Assembly (NCBI RefSeq): GCF_003002915.1 | Contig: NZ_PVTG01000002.1 | Coordinates: 186,001-250,000 of the forward strand | Source: Geodermatophilus tzadiensis | GTDB lineage: Bacteria > Actinomycetota > Actinomycetes > Mycobacteriales > Geodermatophilaceae | Direction of reading: 5' to 3' | DNA length: 64,000 nucleotides | Shown here: positions 18,814-27,880 of the stretch, piece by piece | Layout of the letters: each line of letters begins with the position of its first letter | Position numbering within the stretch: position 1 is the stretch's first letter | Notes under the pieces: model-generated | The model's database searches: none | Told to the model about the DNA's origin: nothing | Seen by the model: only the letters and a program-made list of their open reading frames with translations | Program-made: the position numbers and the translations under genes

Positions 18814-20022
18814 GTGGACTTCGACGACACCCCCGACGAGGCCGCCTACCGGGCGCGTGTCCGGGCCACGCTGGAGGAGCACGACGCCGAGCTGCTGCAC
18901 GTGCGGCCGGGGGAGTCGGCGGACGCCCGCCTGCGCGAGGCCGAGCTGCGCACCACCCAGCGGGTACTGGCCGAGGCCGGCCTGGTCGGCGTCACCTGGC
19001 CGCGGGAGTACGGCGGGCAGGGCGGCACGCTGGTGCAGCAGGCGATCGTGGTGCAGGAGCTGGCCCGCGCCCGGGTGCCCACGCTCATCAACCACATCGG
19101 CCTCGGCATGTGCGGGCCCACCGTCATCGCGCACGGCAGCGACGACCAGCGCGCCCGCTACCTGACCCGGCTGCTGCGCGCCGACGACGTCTGGTGCCAG
19201 CTGTTCAGCGAGCCGGCCTCGGGCTCGGACCTGGCGGCGCTGCGCACCTCGGCCGTCCGCGACGGCGAGGACTGGGTGGTCAACGGCCAGAAGGTGTGGA
19301 CGACGCTCGCGCACGTCGCCGACTTCGGCATCCTGCTCACCCGCACCGACCCGGCGAAGCCCAAGCACGCCGGGCTGACGATGTTCGTCGTCGACATGCA
19401 CGCCCCCGGCGTGACCGTCCGGCCGCTGCGGCAGATGACCGGCGGCGCCGACTTCAACGAGGTCTTCTTCGACGACGTCCGCATCCCCGACGCCGAGCGG
19501 CTCGGCGAGCCGGGGGAGGGGTGGCGGGTCGCGCTGACCACGCTGATGAACGAGCGGGTGGCCATCGGCGGGGCCGGCAGCGACATCGGCCAGTCCGCCG
19601 AGGCGCTGGCCGCGCACGCCCGTGACCGGCTGCCCGCGCTCGGCGCCGACCAGCAGGCGCTCGCCCGCCAGGCGGTGGGCCGGGCGCTGGTGGCCGCACT
19701 GGCCAGCCGCTACACCGGCTACCGCCGGTTCACCGCGCTGAGCAAGGGCGGCGTGCCCGGCCCGGAGGCAAGCGCCGGCAAGCTCGGCGGCACCGCCGCG
19801 GCGCGGCTGGTGTCCGATGCCGGCGTGCGCCTGCTCGGCGACGAGGCGGTGCTCGGCGCCACCGCCGACGGCGACGAGACCTGGCAGAGGGCGCAGGCCC
19901 ACGTGCCGGGCATCGCCATCGCCGGCGGCACCGACCAGGTGCTGCGCAACATCCTCGGCGAGCGGGTGCTGGGCCTGCCGCCGGAGCCCCGGACCGACAA
20001 GACCGCCCCCTTCGCGAGGTGA
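18814..20022 (+). CDS. Acyl-CoA dehydrogenase, alpha-type subunit
   Basis: A 402-residue FAD-dependent acyl-CoA dehydrogenase. Visible family features are GVTWPREYGGQGG, QLFSEPASGSDLAALRTSA (flavin-binding region), DDVRIPDAERLGEPGEGW and the C-terminal GTDQVLRNILGERVLGLP. There is no Glu at the usual late catalytic position (AIAGGTDQ in place of xYEGT). Its stop overlaps the start of a second, shorter dehydrogenase, as in the actinobacterial heteromeric FadE pairs acting on CoA esters such as steroid side chains. The native substrate is not evident. Confidence 0.9.
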   Translation: MDFDDTPDEAAYRARVRATLEEHDAELLHVRPGESADARLREAELRTTQRVLAEAGLVGVTWPREYGGQGGTLVQQAIVVQELARARVPTLINHIGLGMCGPTVIAHGSDDQRARYLTRLLRADDVWCQLFSEPASGSDLAALRTSAVRDGEDWVVNGQKVWTTLAHVADFGILLTRTDPAKPKHAGLTMFVVDMHAPGVTVRPLRQMTGGADFNEVFFDDVRIPDAERLGEPGEGWRVALTTLMNERVAIGGAGSDIGQSAEALAAHARDRLPALGADQQALARQAVGRALVAALASRYTGYRRFTALSKGGVPGPEASAGKLGGTAAARLVSDAGVRLLGDEAVLGATADGDETWQRAQAHVPGIAIAGGTDQVLRNILGERVLGLPPEPRTDKTAPFAR

Positions 20023-21020
20023 CGACGGTGGACTTCGACCTCTCCGACGACCAGCGCGACGCCGCCGCCGGCGCCCGCGCGTTCTTCACCGGCTCGGTGT
20101 CCACGGCGGCCGCGCGCGCCGCGCTCGAGGGCACCGGGGCTCCCGCGCCGGGCCGCAAGGCGCTGGCCGACATCGGCTTCCTCGGCATCACCGTGCCCGA
20201 GTCGGCCGGCGGCGCGGGCGGCAGCGTGCTCGACCTCGCCGTCGTCGCCGAGCAGGCCGGTGCGGTGCTGGCCGCGCCGTCCCTGGTGACGGCGGCCCGC
20301 GCCGCGGTGCTGCTGGAGTCCGCGCCCGACCTGGCCGCCCAGCTCGCCGACGGGTCCACCGCGCTCGCCGTCCTCGACGGGCCGGTGACCGGGTCGGCGC
20401 CCTCGATCGACGCCGCCGACGCCACCCTCTTCCTCGGCCTCGACGGCGGCACCCTCGTCGCCGGCGAGGGCGAGGTGGTGCCCGGGCGGCCGCTGGACGC
20501 CACCCGCGGCCTGGCCTCGGTGCGGCTGACCAGCCGCCGGGTGCTGGCCGAGGACGCCGGTGAGCTGTGGGCCCGGGCGCGCGCGGTCGGCGCGGTGGCG
20601 CTGGCCGCCGAGGACCTCGGCGCGGCCGACCGGGCGGTGCAGCTGGGCGTGGCCTACGCCAAGGAGCGCGAGGCGTTCGGCCGGCTGATCGGCTCCTACC
20701 AGGCGGTCAAGCACATGCTCGTCGACGCGTGGGTCGGCGTGGAGCAGTTGCGCTCGCTGGTGTGGTGGGCGGCGTGGGCCGCCGACGCCTCGCCCGCCGA
20801 GCTGCCACTGGCCGCCGCGGCCGCCAAGGCCTACGCCGCCGAGGCCTTCGAGCGGGCCGCGGAGACCCTCGTGCAGGTGCACGGCGGGATCGGCTTCACC
20901 TGGGAGCACGACGCGCACCTGTACTGGCGGCGGGCCAAGGTCGACCGGCTGCTGCTCGGCGACGCCGGCGAGCACCACGACGCCGTCGCCCGCCTGGCCC
21001 TCGCCGGCGCCCTGGGGTGA
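20019..21020 (+). CDS. Acyl-CoA dehydrogenase, beta-type subunit
   Basis: This 333-residue protein is a short acyl-CoA dehydrogenase-like subunit: DFDLSDDQRDAAAGARAFF, GITVPESAGGAGGS in the N-terminal helical domain, a weak middle barrel, and C-terminal helices with YAKEREAFGRLIGSYQAVKHML and QVHGGIGFTWEHDAHLYWRR. The FGxxIGxYQAVKH and QxHGGIGFTWE motifs are intact. It overlaps the previous dehydrogenase by GTGA and the next gene by GTGA, implying stoichiometric synthesis of an alpha-beta enzyme. The shorter middle domain fits a partner subunit in which the FAD site is shared. Confidence 0.9.
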   Translation: MTTVDFDLSDDQRDAAAGARAFFTGSVSTAAARAALEGTGAPAPGRKALADIGFLGITVPESAGGAGGSVLDLAVVAEQAGAVLAAPSLVTAARAAVLLESAPDLAAQLADGSTALAVLDGPVTGSAPSIDAADATLFLGLDGGTLVAGEGEVVPGRPLDATRGLASVRLTSRRVLAEDAGELWARARAVGAVALAAEDLGAADRAVQLGVAYAKEREAFGRLIGSYQAVKHMLVDAWVGVEQLRSLVWWAAWAADASPAELPLAAAAAKAYAAEAFERAAETLVQVHGGIGFTWEHDAHLYWRRAKVDRLLLGDAGEHHDAVARLALAGALG

Positions 21021-21943
21021 CCCCCACCCAGCTGCGCTACGAGGTGGCCGACCGGGTCGCGACGATCACGCTGTCGCGGCCCGACCGGCTCAACGCCTTC
21101 ACCGCGGTCATGGCCGCCGAGCTGGCCGAGGCCGCGGCCGCCGCTGACGCCGACGACGCGGTCCGGGTGGTCGTCGTCACCGGGGAGGGCCGGGCGTTCT
21201 GCGCCGGCGCCGACCTCACCGCCGGCTCCGGCGGCCTGGGCGACCGCGCCCGCGGCGCGGCCTTCGACGACCCCGCCGGCCGCGGCACCGTGGGCGGCCT
21301 GCCCCGCGACTGGGGCGGGGTGGCCTCGCTGCCCTTCGCCGCGCTGCGCAAGCCGGTGATCGCCGCGGTCAACGGCCCGGCGGTGGGCATCGGCGCCACG
21401 CTGACCCTGCCGATGGACGTCCGGATCGCCGCGGAGTCGGCCCGCTTCGGCTTCGTCTTCACCCGCCGCGGCATCGTCCCGGAGGCCGCCTCGTCGTGGT
21501 TCCTGCCACGGGTGGTCGGCATCAGCCAGGCGATGGAGTGGGTGGCCACCGGCCGGGTGTTCGACGCCGCGGAGGCGCTGCGCGGACGGCTGGTGTCGCG
21601 GGTGGTGCCCGACGCCGAGCTGCTGCCCGCCGCGCACGCGCTGGCCGCCGAGATCGCGGACAACACCAGCGGGGTCGCCGTCGGCGCGGCCCGCCAGCTG
21701 CTCTGGTCGATGCTCGGCGCGCCCTCGCCCTGGGACGCCCACCGCGCCGAGACCCGGGCGCTCGCCGAGCTCGCCACCGGCCCCGACGTGGCCGAGGGCG
21801 TCGCCGCCTTCCTCGCCAGGCGGGCGCCGGACTTCACCGCCCCGCTCGGCGACGGCGACGTCGCCGGGGTCCCGCGCTGGCCCGTGCCGCCGGGCGACGC
21901 CGAGCCACCCCCGGGGGAGGCGGGGTGGCCGGGGCCGGCCTGA
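21017..21943 (+). CDS. Enoyl-CoA hydratase/isomerase
   Basis: A 308-residue crotonase-fold protein. LSRPDRLNAFTAVM contributes to CoA binding, FCAGADLT supplies the first oxyanion-hole residue, and AVNGPAVGIGATLTLPMDVRIA the second. Glu residues that catalyse water addition would sit near RRGIVPEAASSWFLP, where one Glu is visible. Third gene of the acyl-CoA dehydrogenase operon, joined by a GTGA overlap. The C-terminal 40 residues are Pro/Gly-rich and may be disordered. It fits the second step of beta-oxidation after the dehydrogenase pair. Confidence 0.9.
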   Translation: MTPTQLRYEVADRVATITLSRPDRLNAFTAVMAAELAEAAAAADADDAVRVVVVTGEGRAFCAGADLTAGSGGLGDRARGAAFDDPAGRGTVGGLPRDWGGVASLPFAALRKPVIAAVNGPAVGIGATLTLPMDVRIAAESARFGFVFTRRGIVPEAASSWFLPRVVGISQAMEWVATGRVFDAAEALRGRLVSRVVPDAELLPAAHALAAEIADNTSGVAVGAARQLLWSMLGAPSPWDAHRAETRALAELATGPDVAEGVAAFLARRAPDFTAPLGDGDVAGVPRWPVPPGDAEPPPGEAGWPGPA

Positions 21944-21989
21944 CGGCGACCCTGGGCGAGTGCAGTCCGTGAGCCCCGTCCGGGCGTGT

Positions 21990-22490
21990 TCAGTCGGGGT
22001 CGAGGTGGCGCAGCAGGGTCCGCCCGATGTCCTCCATCGCGGCCACCTGCCCGGGGGAGAGCTGGTCGAACAGGTGCGTGCGCACGCTCTCCACGTGCAC
22101 CGGGGCGGCGGCCTCCAGCGCGGCGAAGCCCTCGTCGGTGAGCACGGCGAGCAGTCCGCGGCCGTCCTCGGGGCAGACCTGCCGGCGCACCCAGCCGCGC
22201 TCCTCCAGCCGGGAGACGGCGTGCGAGAGGCGGCTGCGGGAGGACAGGCAGCGGTCGGCCAGCTCGCTCATCCGCATCTGCCGGTCCGGCGCCTCCGACA
22301 GCTGCACCAGGATCTCGTAGTAGGCCTGCGGGATGCCGGTGGCGCGCATCAGGTCGCGCTCGAGCCGCTCCTGCAGCAGCTGGGTGCTGTAGAGCCAGGC
22401 CCGCCAGGCGCGCTGCTCCCCGGCGTCGAGCCAGCGCGTGCCGTCGTCCGCCGCGCCCGGGACGGTGCCCGGCGACACCTCCGTCGTCAT
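21990..22490 (-). CDS. MarR-family regulator
   Basis: A 166-residue winged-helix regulator: helices up to YEILVQLSEAPDRQMRMSELADRCLSSRSRLSHAVSRLEERGWVRR are the MarR recognition region, followed by the wing with CPEDGRGLLAVLTDEG. The final helices form the dimer interface. It has Cys residues in the recognition and wing regions (DRCLSS, QVCPED), which could sense oxidants. It is divergent from the YceI gene, its probable target. ATG 22490 is used; an upstream ATG (22526) would run through the shared promoter. Confidence 0.9.
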   Translation of the reverse strand: MTTEVSPGTVPGAADDGTRWLDAGEQRAWRAWLYSTQLLQERLERDLMRATGIPQAYYEILVQLSEAPDRQMRMSELADRCLSSRSRLSHAVSRLEERGWVRRQVCPEDGRGLLAVLTDEGFAALEAAAPVHVESVRTHLFDQLSPGQVAAMEDIGRTLLRHLDPD

Positions 22491-22515
22491 GTCCTCAGGG
22501 TACTGGCGGAATAGA

Positions 22516-22563
22516 TGAGCCCTCAACTACGCTTCGTCGGCAGAAGGTCAAACGCTCAACCAC
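22516..22563. promoter_or_regulatory. Putative MarR operator region
   Basis: The 84-base gap between the MarR gene and yceI has TGAG-CC-CTCA (22516-22525) and a twofold CTCAAC direct repeat (within 22519-22530 and 22552-22563). Location suggests MarR control of both genes; this is inference. Confidence 0.35.
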
Positions 22564-22574
22564 CTGGAGTCCCC

Positions 22575-23138
22575 ATGACCAGCACCACCGCCGTCCAGAT
22601 CCCCGGCTACGTCGCCGGCACCTGGGACATCGACGCCGCGCACTCGACCGTCGGCTTCTCCGTGCGCCACATGATGGTCAGCAAGGTCCGCGGCTACTTC
22701 ACCCGCTTCTCCGGCGAGCTCGTCACCGCCGAGGACCCGTCGCAGTCGGCGGTCACCGCCACGATCGACATGGACTCGATCGACACCCGCCAGGAGCAGC
22801 GCGACGCGCACATCCGCTCCGCCGACTTCTTCGACGTGGGCAACCACACCGAGATGACCTTCCGCTCGACCGCCGTCGTCGCCGACGGTGAGGACTGGAC
22901 CGTCCAGGGCGACCTGACCATCAAGGGCACCACCAAGCCGGTGACCCTCGCGCTCGAGCTCAACGGCTTCGGCCCGGACGCCTACGGCGGCTACCGCGCC
23001 GGCTTCAGCGCCAAGACCTCCATCTCCCGCAAGGCCTACGGCGTCGACATCGACATGCCGATGGACGGCGGCGGCGTCGTCGTCGGCGACAAGATCGACG
23101 TCGAGCTCGAGATCGAGGCCGTGCTCCGCACCGCCTGA
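22575..23138 (+). CDS. YceI-family lipid-binding (lipocalin-like) protein
   Basis: A 187-residue YceI-family protein, a beta-barrel that binds polyisoprenoid or similar lipids. It begins GTWDIDAAHSTVGFSVRHMM, the strongest family signature, with FSGELVTAED, IRSADFFDVGNHTEMTFRST and GDLTIKGTTKPVTL following in order. Many YceI proteins are periplasmic, but here no signal peptide is visible, as is usual for the actinobacterial cytosolic type. GGAG 5 bases before ATG 22575. The divergent MarR gene probably controls it. Confidence 0.92.
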   Translation: MTSTTAVQIPGYVAGTWDIDAAHSTVGFSVRHMMVSKVRGYFTRFSGELVTAEDPSQSAVTATIDMDSIDTRQEQRDAHIRSADFFDVGNHTEMTFRSTAVVADGEDWTVQGDLTIKGTTKPVTLALELNGFGPDAYGGYRAGFSAKTSISRKAYGVDIDMPMDGGGVVVGDKIDVELEIEAVLRTA

Positions 23139-23140
23139 AC

Positions 23141-23200
23141 AAGGACCACCCCTCCCCCCACGCCTCGCTCCGCTCGGCGCGGGCCCTTGGAGGGTGGGGC
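23141..23200. repeat. Intergenic stem-loop repeat, copy B (variant)
   Basis: Starts 3 bases after the yceI stop. The outer stem CCACCCCTCC pairs with GGAGGGTGGGG, and the inner stem is CCCACGCC...GGCGCGGG. It shares AAGGACC, the C-run and the GCTCG...GGCGCGGG core with copies at 4611 and 57726 but is more diverged. Confidence 0.6.
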
Positions 23201-23217
23201 GTTCCAGCACGTCACCG

Positions 23218-23248
23218 GGGCCCCGGACGACCCGGTCGTCCGGGGCCC
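23218..23248 (+). terminator. Hairpin terminator after yceI
   Basis: A perfect 14-bp stem, GGGCCCCGGACGAC / GTCGTCCGGGGCCC, with a 3-base loop, 80 bases past yceI and just after repeat copy B. Confidence 0.7.
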
Positions 23249-23296
23249 TCGCGCGTCCTGGCCCACCCCTCCACCGCGAGCCAGGGCGCCGCACGA

Positions 23297-23313
23297 CCCG
23301 GTCACCTGATCGT
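23297..23313. promoter_or_regulatory. 17-base palindrome-like site GACCCGGTCACCTGATC
   Basis: Differs by one base from the site at 26510-26526 and is closely related to the perfect palindrome at 26447-26463. It lies 28 bases upstream of the small membrane protein start, a promoter position. The binding factor is unknown. Confidence 0.4.
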
Positions 23314-23341
23314 CCCCCGGCGACCCGGGGACACTGGGGGC

Positions 23342-23695
23342 ATGACGACGTCCGTGCTGACCCGCGCCCGCGCCCGGCTGTCCTCCGCCGCCCTCGTCGC
23401 CGTGGGGCTGGCGGCCGGCTTCGGCGTCGCGCAGGGCACCGGCGTCCGCGCGCTGGGCGGGGCGGTCTTCGCCGGCGCCGGGCTGGCCGCCGCATACCTG
23501 TGGGTGCAGCGCCGCGGGTGGGCCGTCGCCCTCGGCCTGGGCGCGCTCTACGTCGGTGCCTTCGTCCTTGCCCACGTGCTGGCCCTCGGCGTGGGCCTGC
23601 CCGCCTGGCTGGCCGTGAGTCTGGTCACGATCGCCGCCGCCGGGGTGGCGTACGCGGTGGCCGACCGCCCGCGGGAGCCGGTCGCCGTCCGCTGA
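23342..23695 (+). CDS. Small membrane protein of unknown function
   Basis: A 117-residue protein with about four hydrophobic segments (approximately residues 15-32, 38-52, 58-80 and 84-104) separated by short basic loops and a basic Pro tail ([11 protein letters not shown]). Composition and GC codon use are like real membrane genes. No family is recognised. It is preceded by a site shared with the 26.4 kb palindrome cluster and followed 99 bases later by typA on the same strand. Confidence 0.6.
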   Translation: MTTSVLTRARARLSSAALVAVGLAAGFGVAQGTGVRALGGAVFAGAGLAAAYLWVQRRGWAVALGLGALYVGAFVLAHVLALGVGLPAWLAVSLVTIAAAGVAYAVADRPREPVAVR

Positions 23696-23794
23696 GCACC
23701 TAGCATGGGAAGGTCGCCGGGCCGGCGGCCGTTACTCGTGATGCCGCGTGGCGCACTGCCGCGGCGTCCCCGAACCCCCGAGGTGCCCTTCCGC

Positions 23795-25684
<1,890 letters not shown>

Positions 25685-25703
25685 GCCCCACGGCCCCGCC
25701 TCG

Positions 25704-25737
25704 ACGGCCCCCGCCCGGTCTCCCGGACGGGGGCCGT
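25704..25737 (+). terminator. Terminator after typA
   Basis: Hairpin ACGGCCCCCGCCCGG / CCGGACGGGGGCCGT with one mismatch, 20 bases after the stop codon. Confidence 0.75.
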
Positions 25738-25912
25738 CGTGCTGTCCGGGACGGTGTCGTCGTGACCGCGCGGTGACCGGTCGTGATGACGAGCCGGATG
25801 GAGCCGACAGGCCCGGCCGCCGTGCACCGGGGCGCGCCGACACGCCGACCTACCGTCGGCGGACGGACCCGGACGCGGGCCCGCGGTACCGCGAGCGGGA
25901 GGCCACGAGCTG

Positions 25913-26410
25913 ATGACGACGACCCTGGCAGCAGACGGACGCGAGGGCTTCCGCGGTGGCATCGACGTCCGGGTGAGTCTGCGGGCCGACGTCGGGTCGG
26001 GGACCAACGCCTTCGACGGGGCCTGGTTCCCCCGCAGCCGCGACCTCGCCGCCGAGGTCCCCGAGCTGATCGCGGCCCTCGACCGGCGGGGCCTGCGCAT
26101 CGAGCGGTTCACCTACCCCCTCGACGCCTGGCAGCCGGCGCCGCGCAAGGTCGTCGTCGACGGCCGGGTGGTGCGCACCGGCGGGTTCCGCAGCATGGAC
26201 CCCGGGGTGGTCTGCCTCAGCTGGGCCGGCGGCAACCGGCGCGCGGACCTGCTCGTCGTCCCGCCGGAGACCGACGTCATCACCGGCGTGCGGGCCCTGC
26301 GGCTGTGCACCCGGCGGGGCCTGCCGCGCTCGCCGCAGATGGTGCTGGCCGCGGCCCGCTCGCAGCCGCTGCCCCAGGTGCCCGACCTGCCGGTGACCCG
26401 CGCCGTCTGA
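25913..26410 (+). CDS. DUF5994-family protein
   Basis: A 165-residue actinobacterial protein of the DUF5994 type. Recognisable blocks are FDGAWFPRSRDLAAEVPELIAAL, RIERFTYPLDAWQPAPRKVVVDGRVVRTGGFRSMDP and DLLVVPPETD. The function of the family is not known to me. GGGAGG about 11 bases before ATG 25913 supports the start. Standing alone, convergent with the sulfite-exporter-like gene, it is followed by the palindrome cluster and an imperfect terminator. Confidence 0.75.
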   Translation: MTTTLAADGREGFRGGIDVRVSLRADVGSGTNAFDGAWFPRSRDLAAEVPELIAALDRRGLRIERFTYPLDAWQPAPRKVVVDGRVVRTGGFRSMDPGVVCLSWAGGNRRADLLVVPPETDVITGVRALRLCTRRGLPRSPQMVLAAARSQPLPQVPDLPVTRAV

Positions 26411-26446
26411 GAGCCGCCCCGAGGGCAGCCCTGCCCGCCGCGCGAT

Positions 26447-26526
26447 GATCAGGTGACCTGATCGTGCAGCGTCCTACCTGACGTCCCACGGTCGGGTAGG
26501 ACGCGTTATGACCAGGTCACCTGATC
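26447..26526. repeat. Palindrome cluster: two 17-base palindromes flanking a hairpin
   Basis: GATCAGGTGACCTGATC (26447-26463) is a perfect odd-centred palindrome. GACCAGGTCACCTGATC (26510-26526) is its near copy. Between them a 10-bp hairpin GCGTCCTACC (26469-26478) / GGTAGGACGC (26495-26504) is centred. The two palindrome centres are 63 bp apart, about six helical turns. A third related site lies at 23297. It sits between convergent genes, so a REP-like or protein-binding role is possible. Confidence 0.65.
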
Positions 26527-26549
26527 GTCGCCGGCCCCCCGGGACGACG

Positions 26550-26583
26550 AGGGCCCCGCCCGGCGGTCGCCGGACGGGCCCCT
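26550..26583. terminator. Imperfect GC hairpin at the tauE 3' end
   Basis: GGGCCCCGCCCGGCG pairs with CGCCGGACGGGCCC with one bulge and one mismatch around a GTCG loop, 10 bases beyond the TauE/SafE stop. Confidence 0.6.
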
Positions 26584-26593
26584 GACGCGTGCG

Positions 26594-27598
26594 TCAGTCG
26601 CGCGGGTCGCTCGGGCGGCCGGCCCGGAGGCTCCGCTCGTAGTCCGCGACGTCGGCGGCGTCCGGAGCGTGCAGTCGCTGCTCCTCCGCCAGGCGGGCGG
26701 CCTCGGCGGCCAGGGCGTCGGCGGACTCCTGCGCCCGGTCCTTGCGGTACTGGCGGTAGGAGTGGACGACGGCGGCGGCCCAGATCGCGTAGATCACCGC
26801 GTAGACGGCGTAGCGCACCGGGTCGGAGGCGTCGATCCAGTCGCTGCGCAGGAGCGTGCGGGTGTTGGTCAGCACGATCATCCCGCCGACCAGCGAGCCG
26901 AGCAGCCGCGGCGGCACGTGCCGGACCAGCCAGGCGGCGATCGGGGCGGCCACCAGGCCACCGGCCAGCAGGCCGAGGGCCCACAGCCAGTTGATGCCCT
27001 GCGACCCGAGCGCGAGCAGGAAGCCCAGGCTCGCCGCCAGCGCCACGAGGAACTCGGAGGTGTCGATCGAGCCGATCACCTTGCGCGGCTCCATCCGGCC
27101 GCTGGCCAGCAGCGCCGGCGTGCCGACCGGGCCCCAGCCGCCGCCACCGGTGGCGTCGACGAAGCCGGCCACCAGGCCGAGCGGGCCGAGGAACCGCTTG
27201 CGCACCGGCTTGCCGATGTTGCGCCGGTCGATGCCGCGGAGGGTGAAGCGGACGAGCAGGTAGACGCCGAGCGCGAGCAGGATCAGCGACATCACCGGGG
27301 CGGCGACCTCGGTGGAGAGGCTGGACAGCACGTGGGCGCCGGCGAAGGCGCCGACGGCACCGGGCAGGCCGACCTTGGCGACGACCTTCCAGTCGACGTT
27401 GCCGAACTTCCAGTGCGACAGGCCCGACATCAGGCTGGTGCCGATCTCGGCGAAGTGCACGGTCGCCGAGGCGGCGGCCGGGTTGGTGCCGAAGGCCAGC
27501 AGCAGCGTCGTCGAGGTGACGCCGTAGGCCATGCCCAGGCTGCCGTCGACGAGTTGAGCGCCGAGGCCCGCGAGGGCGAGCACGATCAGGGTCTTCAC
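26594..27598 (-). CDS. TauE/SafE-family exporter (probable sulfite/organosulfur exporter)
   Basis: A 334-residue membrane protein of the TauE/SafE (UPF0721) family with about eight transmembrane helices. The two-fold repeat shows as GLGAQLVDGSLGMAYGVTS near the N-terminus and GLVAGFVDATGGGGWGPVG in the middle (about residue 140). The family exports sulfite, sulfoacetate or related anions. A charged C-terminal tail of about 55 residues (AAEAARLAEEQRLH...) is cytoplasmic. GTG 27598 is preceded by GGAG. A Cys-rich leader peptide 121 bases upstream ties expression to sulfur supply. Confidence 0.88.
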   Translation of the reverse strand: MKTLIVLALAGLGAQLVDGSLGMAYGVTSTTLLLAFGTNPAAASATVHFAEIGTSLMSGLSHWKFGNVDWKVVAKVGLPGAVGAFAGAHVLSSLSTEVAAPVMSLILLALGVYLLVRFTLRGIDRRNIGKPVRKRFLGPLGLVAGFVDATGGGGWGPVGTPALLASGRMEPRKVIGSIDTSEFLVALAASLGFLLALGSQGINWLWALGLLAGGLVAAPIAAWLVRHVPPRLLGSLVGGMIVLTNTRTLLRSDWIDASDPVRYAVYAVIYAIWAAAVVHSYRQYRKDRAQESADALAAEAARLAEEQRLHAPDAADVADYERSLRAGRPSDPRD

Positions 27599-27719
27599 GG
27601 GGCTGACTCCGAGGAGGAGGCGCCGGGCGCGCGACGGCGCGCCGCACGGCGGTGGTGAACGGGGGCTGGGCGCGCCGACGAGGCGCGGGGGACCGGGGGC
27701 GCCGCGGACGGCGCGTGGC

Positions 27720-27803
27720 TCAGCAGCCCGGACAGGCGGCGGTGCAGACGCGCAGCAGGTCGACGTGGATGCGTCCCACCAGGAGCACCGTCGCCGCCGT
27801 CAC
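27720..27803 (-). CDS. Cys-containing leader peptide (putative sulfur-responsive attenuator)
   Basis: A 27-residue GTG-started peptide with the typical actinobacterial leader core GRIHVDLLRV followed by a Cys-rich end RVCTAACPGC. Similar H-V-D-L-L-R-V peptides precede sulfate and cysteine genes in streptomycetes and mycobacteria, where Cys codons are read as a cysteine sensor. Three of the last eight codons are Cys. A TAGACAT box ends 7 bases before GTG, so the transcript is probably leaderless. The 121 bases between this stop and the TauE/SafE start contain GC hairpins (such as GGCGCGC/GCGCGCC) suitable for attenuation. The peptide is evident from sequence; the mechanism is inferred. Confidence 0.8.
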   Translation of the reverse strand: MTAATVLLVGRIHVDLLRVCTAACPGC

Positions 27804-27810
27804 GGGGGTT

Positions 27811-27817
27811 ATGTCTA
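27811..27817 (-). promoter_or_regulatory. -10 box TAGACAT for the leader peptide/tauE transcript
   Basis: On the minus strand TAGACAT ends 7 bases before the GTG of the leader peptide, giving a start site at or next to that GTG (leaderless). No clear -35 element is visible. Confidence 0.5.
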
Positions 27818-27840
27818 CCAGATCGATCGGGATTGGCAGA

Positions 27841-27864
27841 ACCGGGGCCCGGAGTGGCCCCGGT
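27841..27864. terminator. Terminator after pit
   Basis: A perfect 9-bp hairpin ACCGGGGCC / GGCCCCGGT, loop 6 bases, between the pit stop and the leader-peptide promoter. Confidence 0.7.
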
Positions 27865-27880
27865 CACCCACCGGCGCGGC

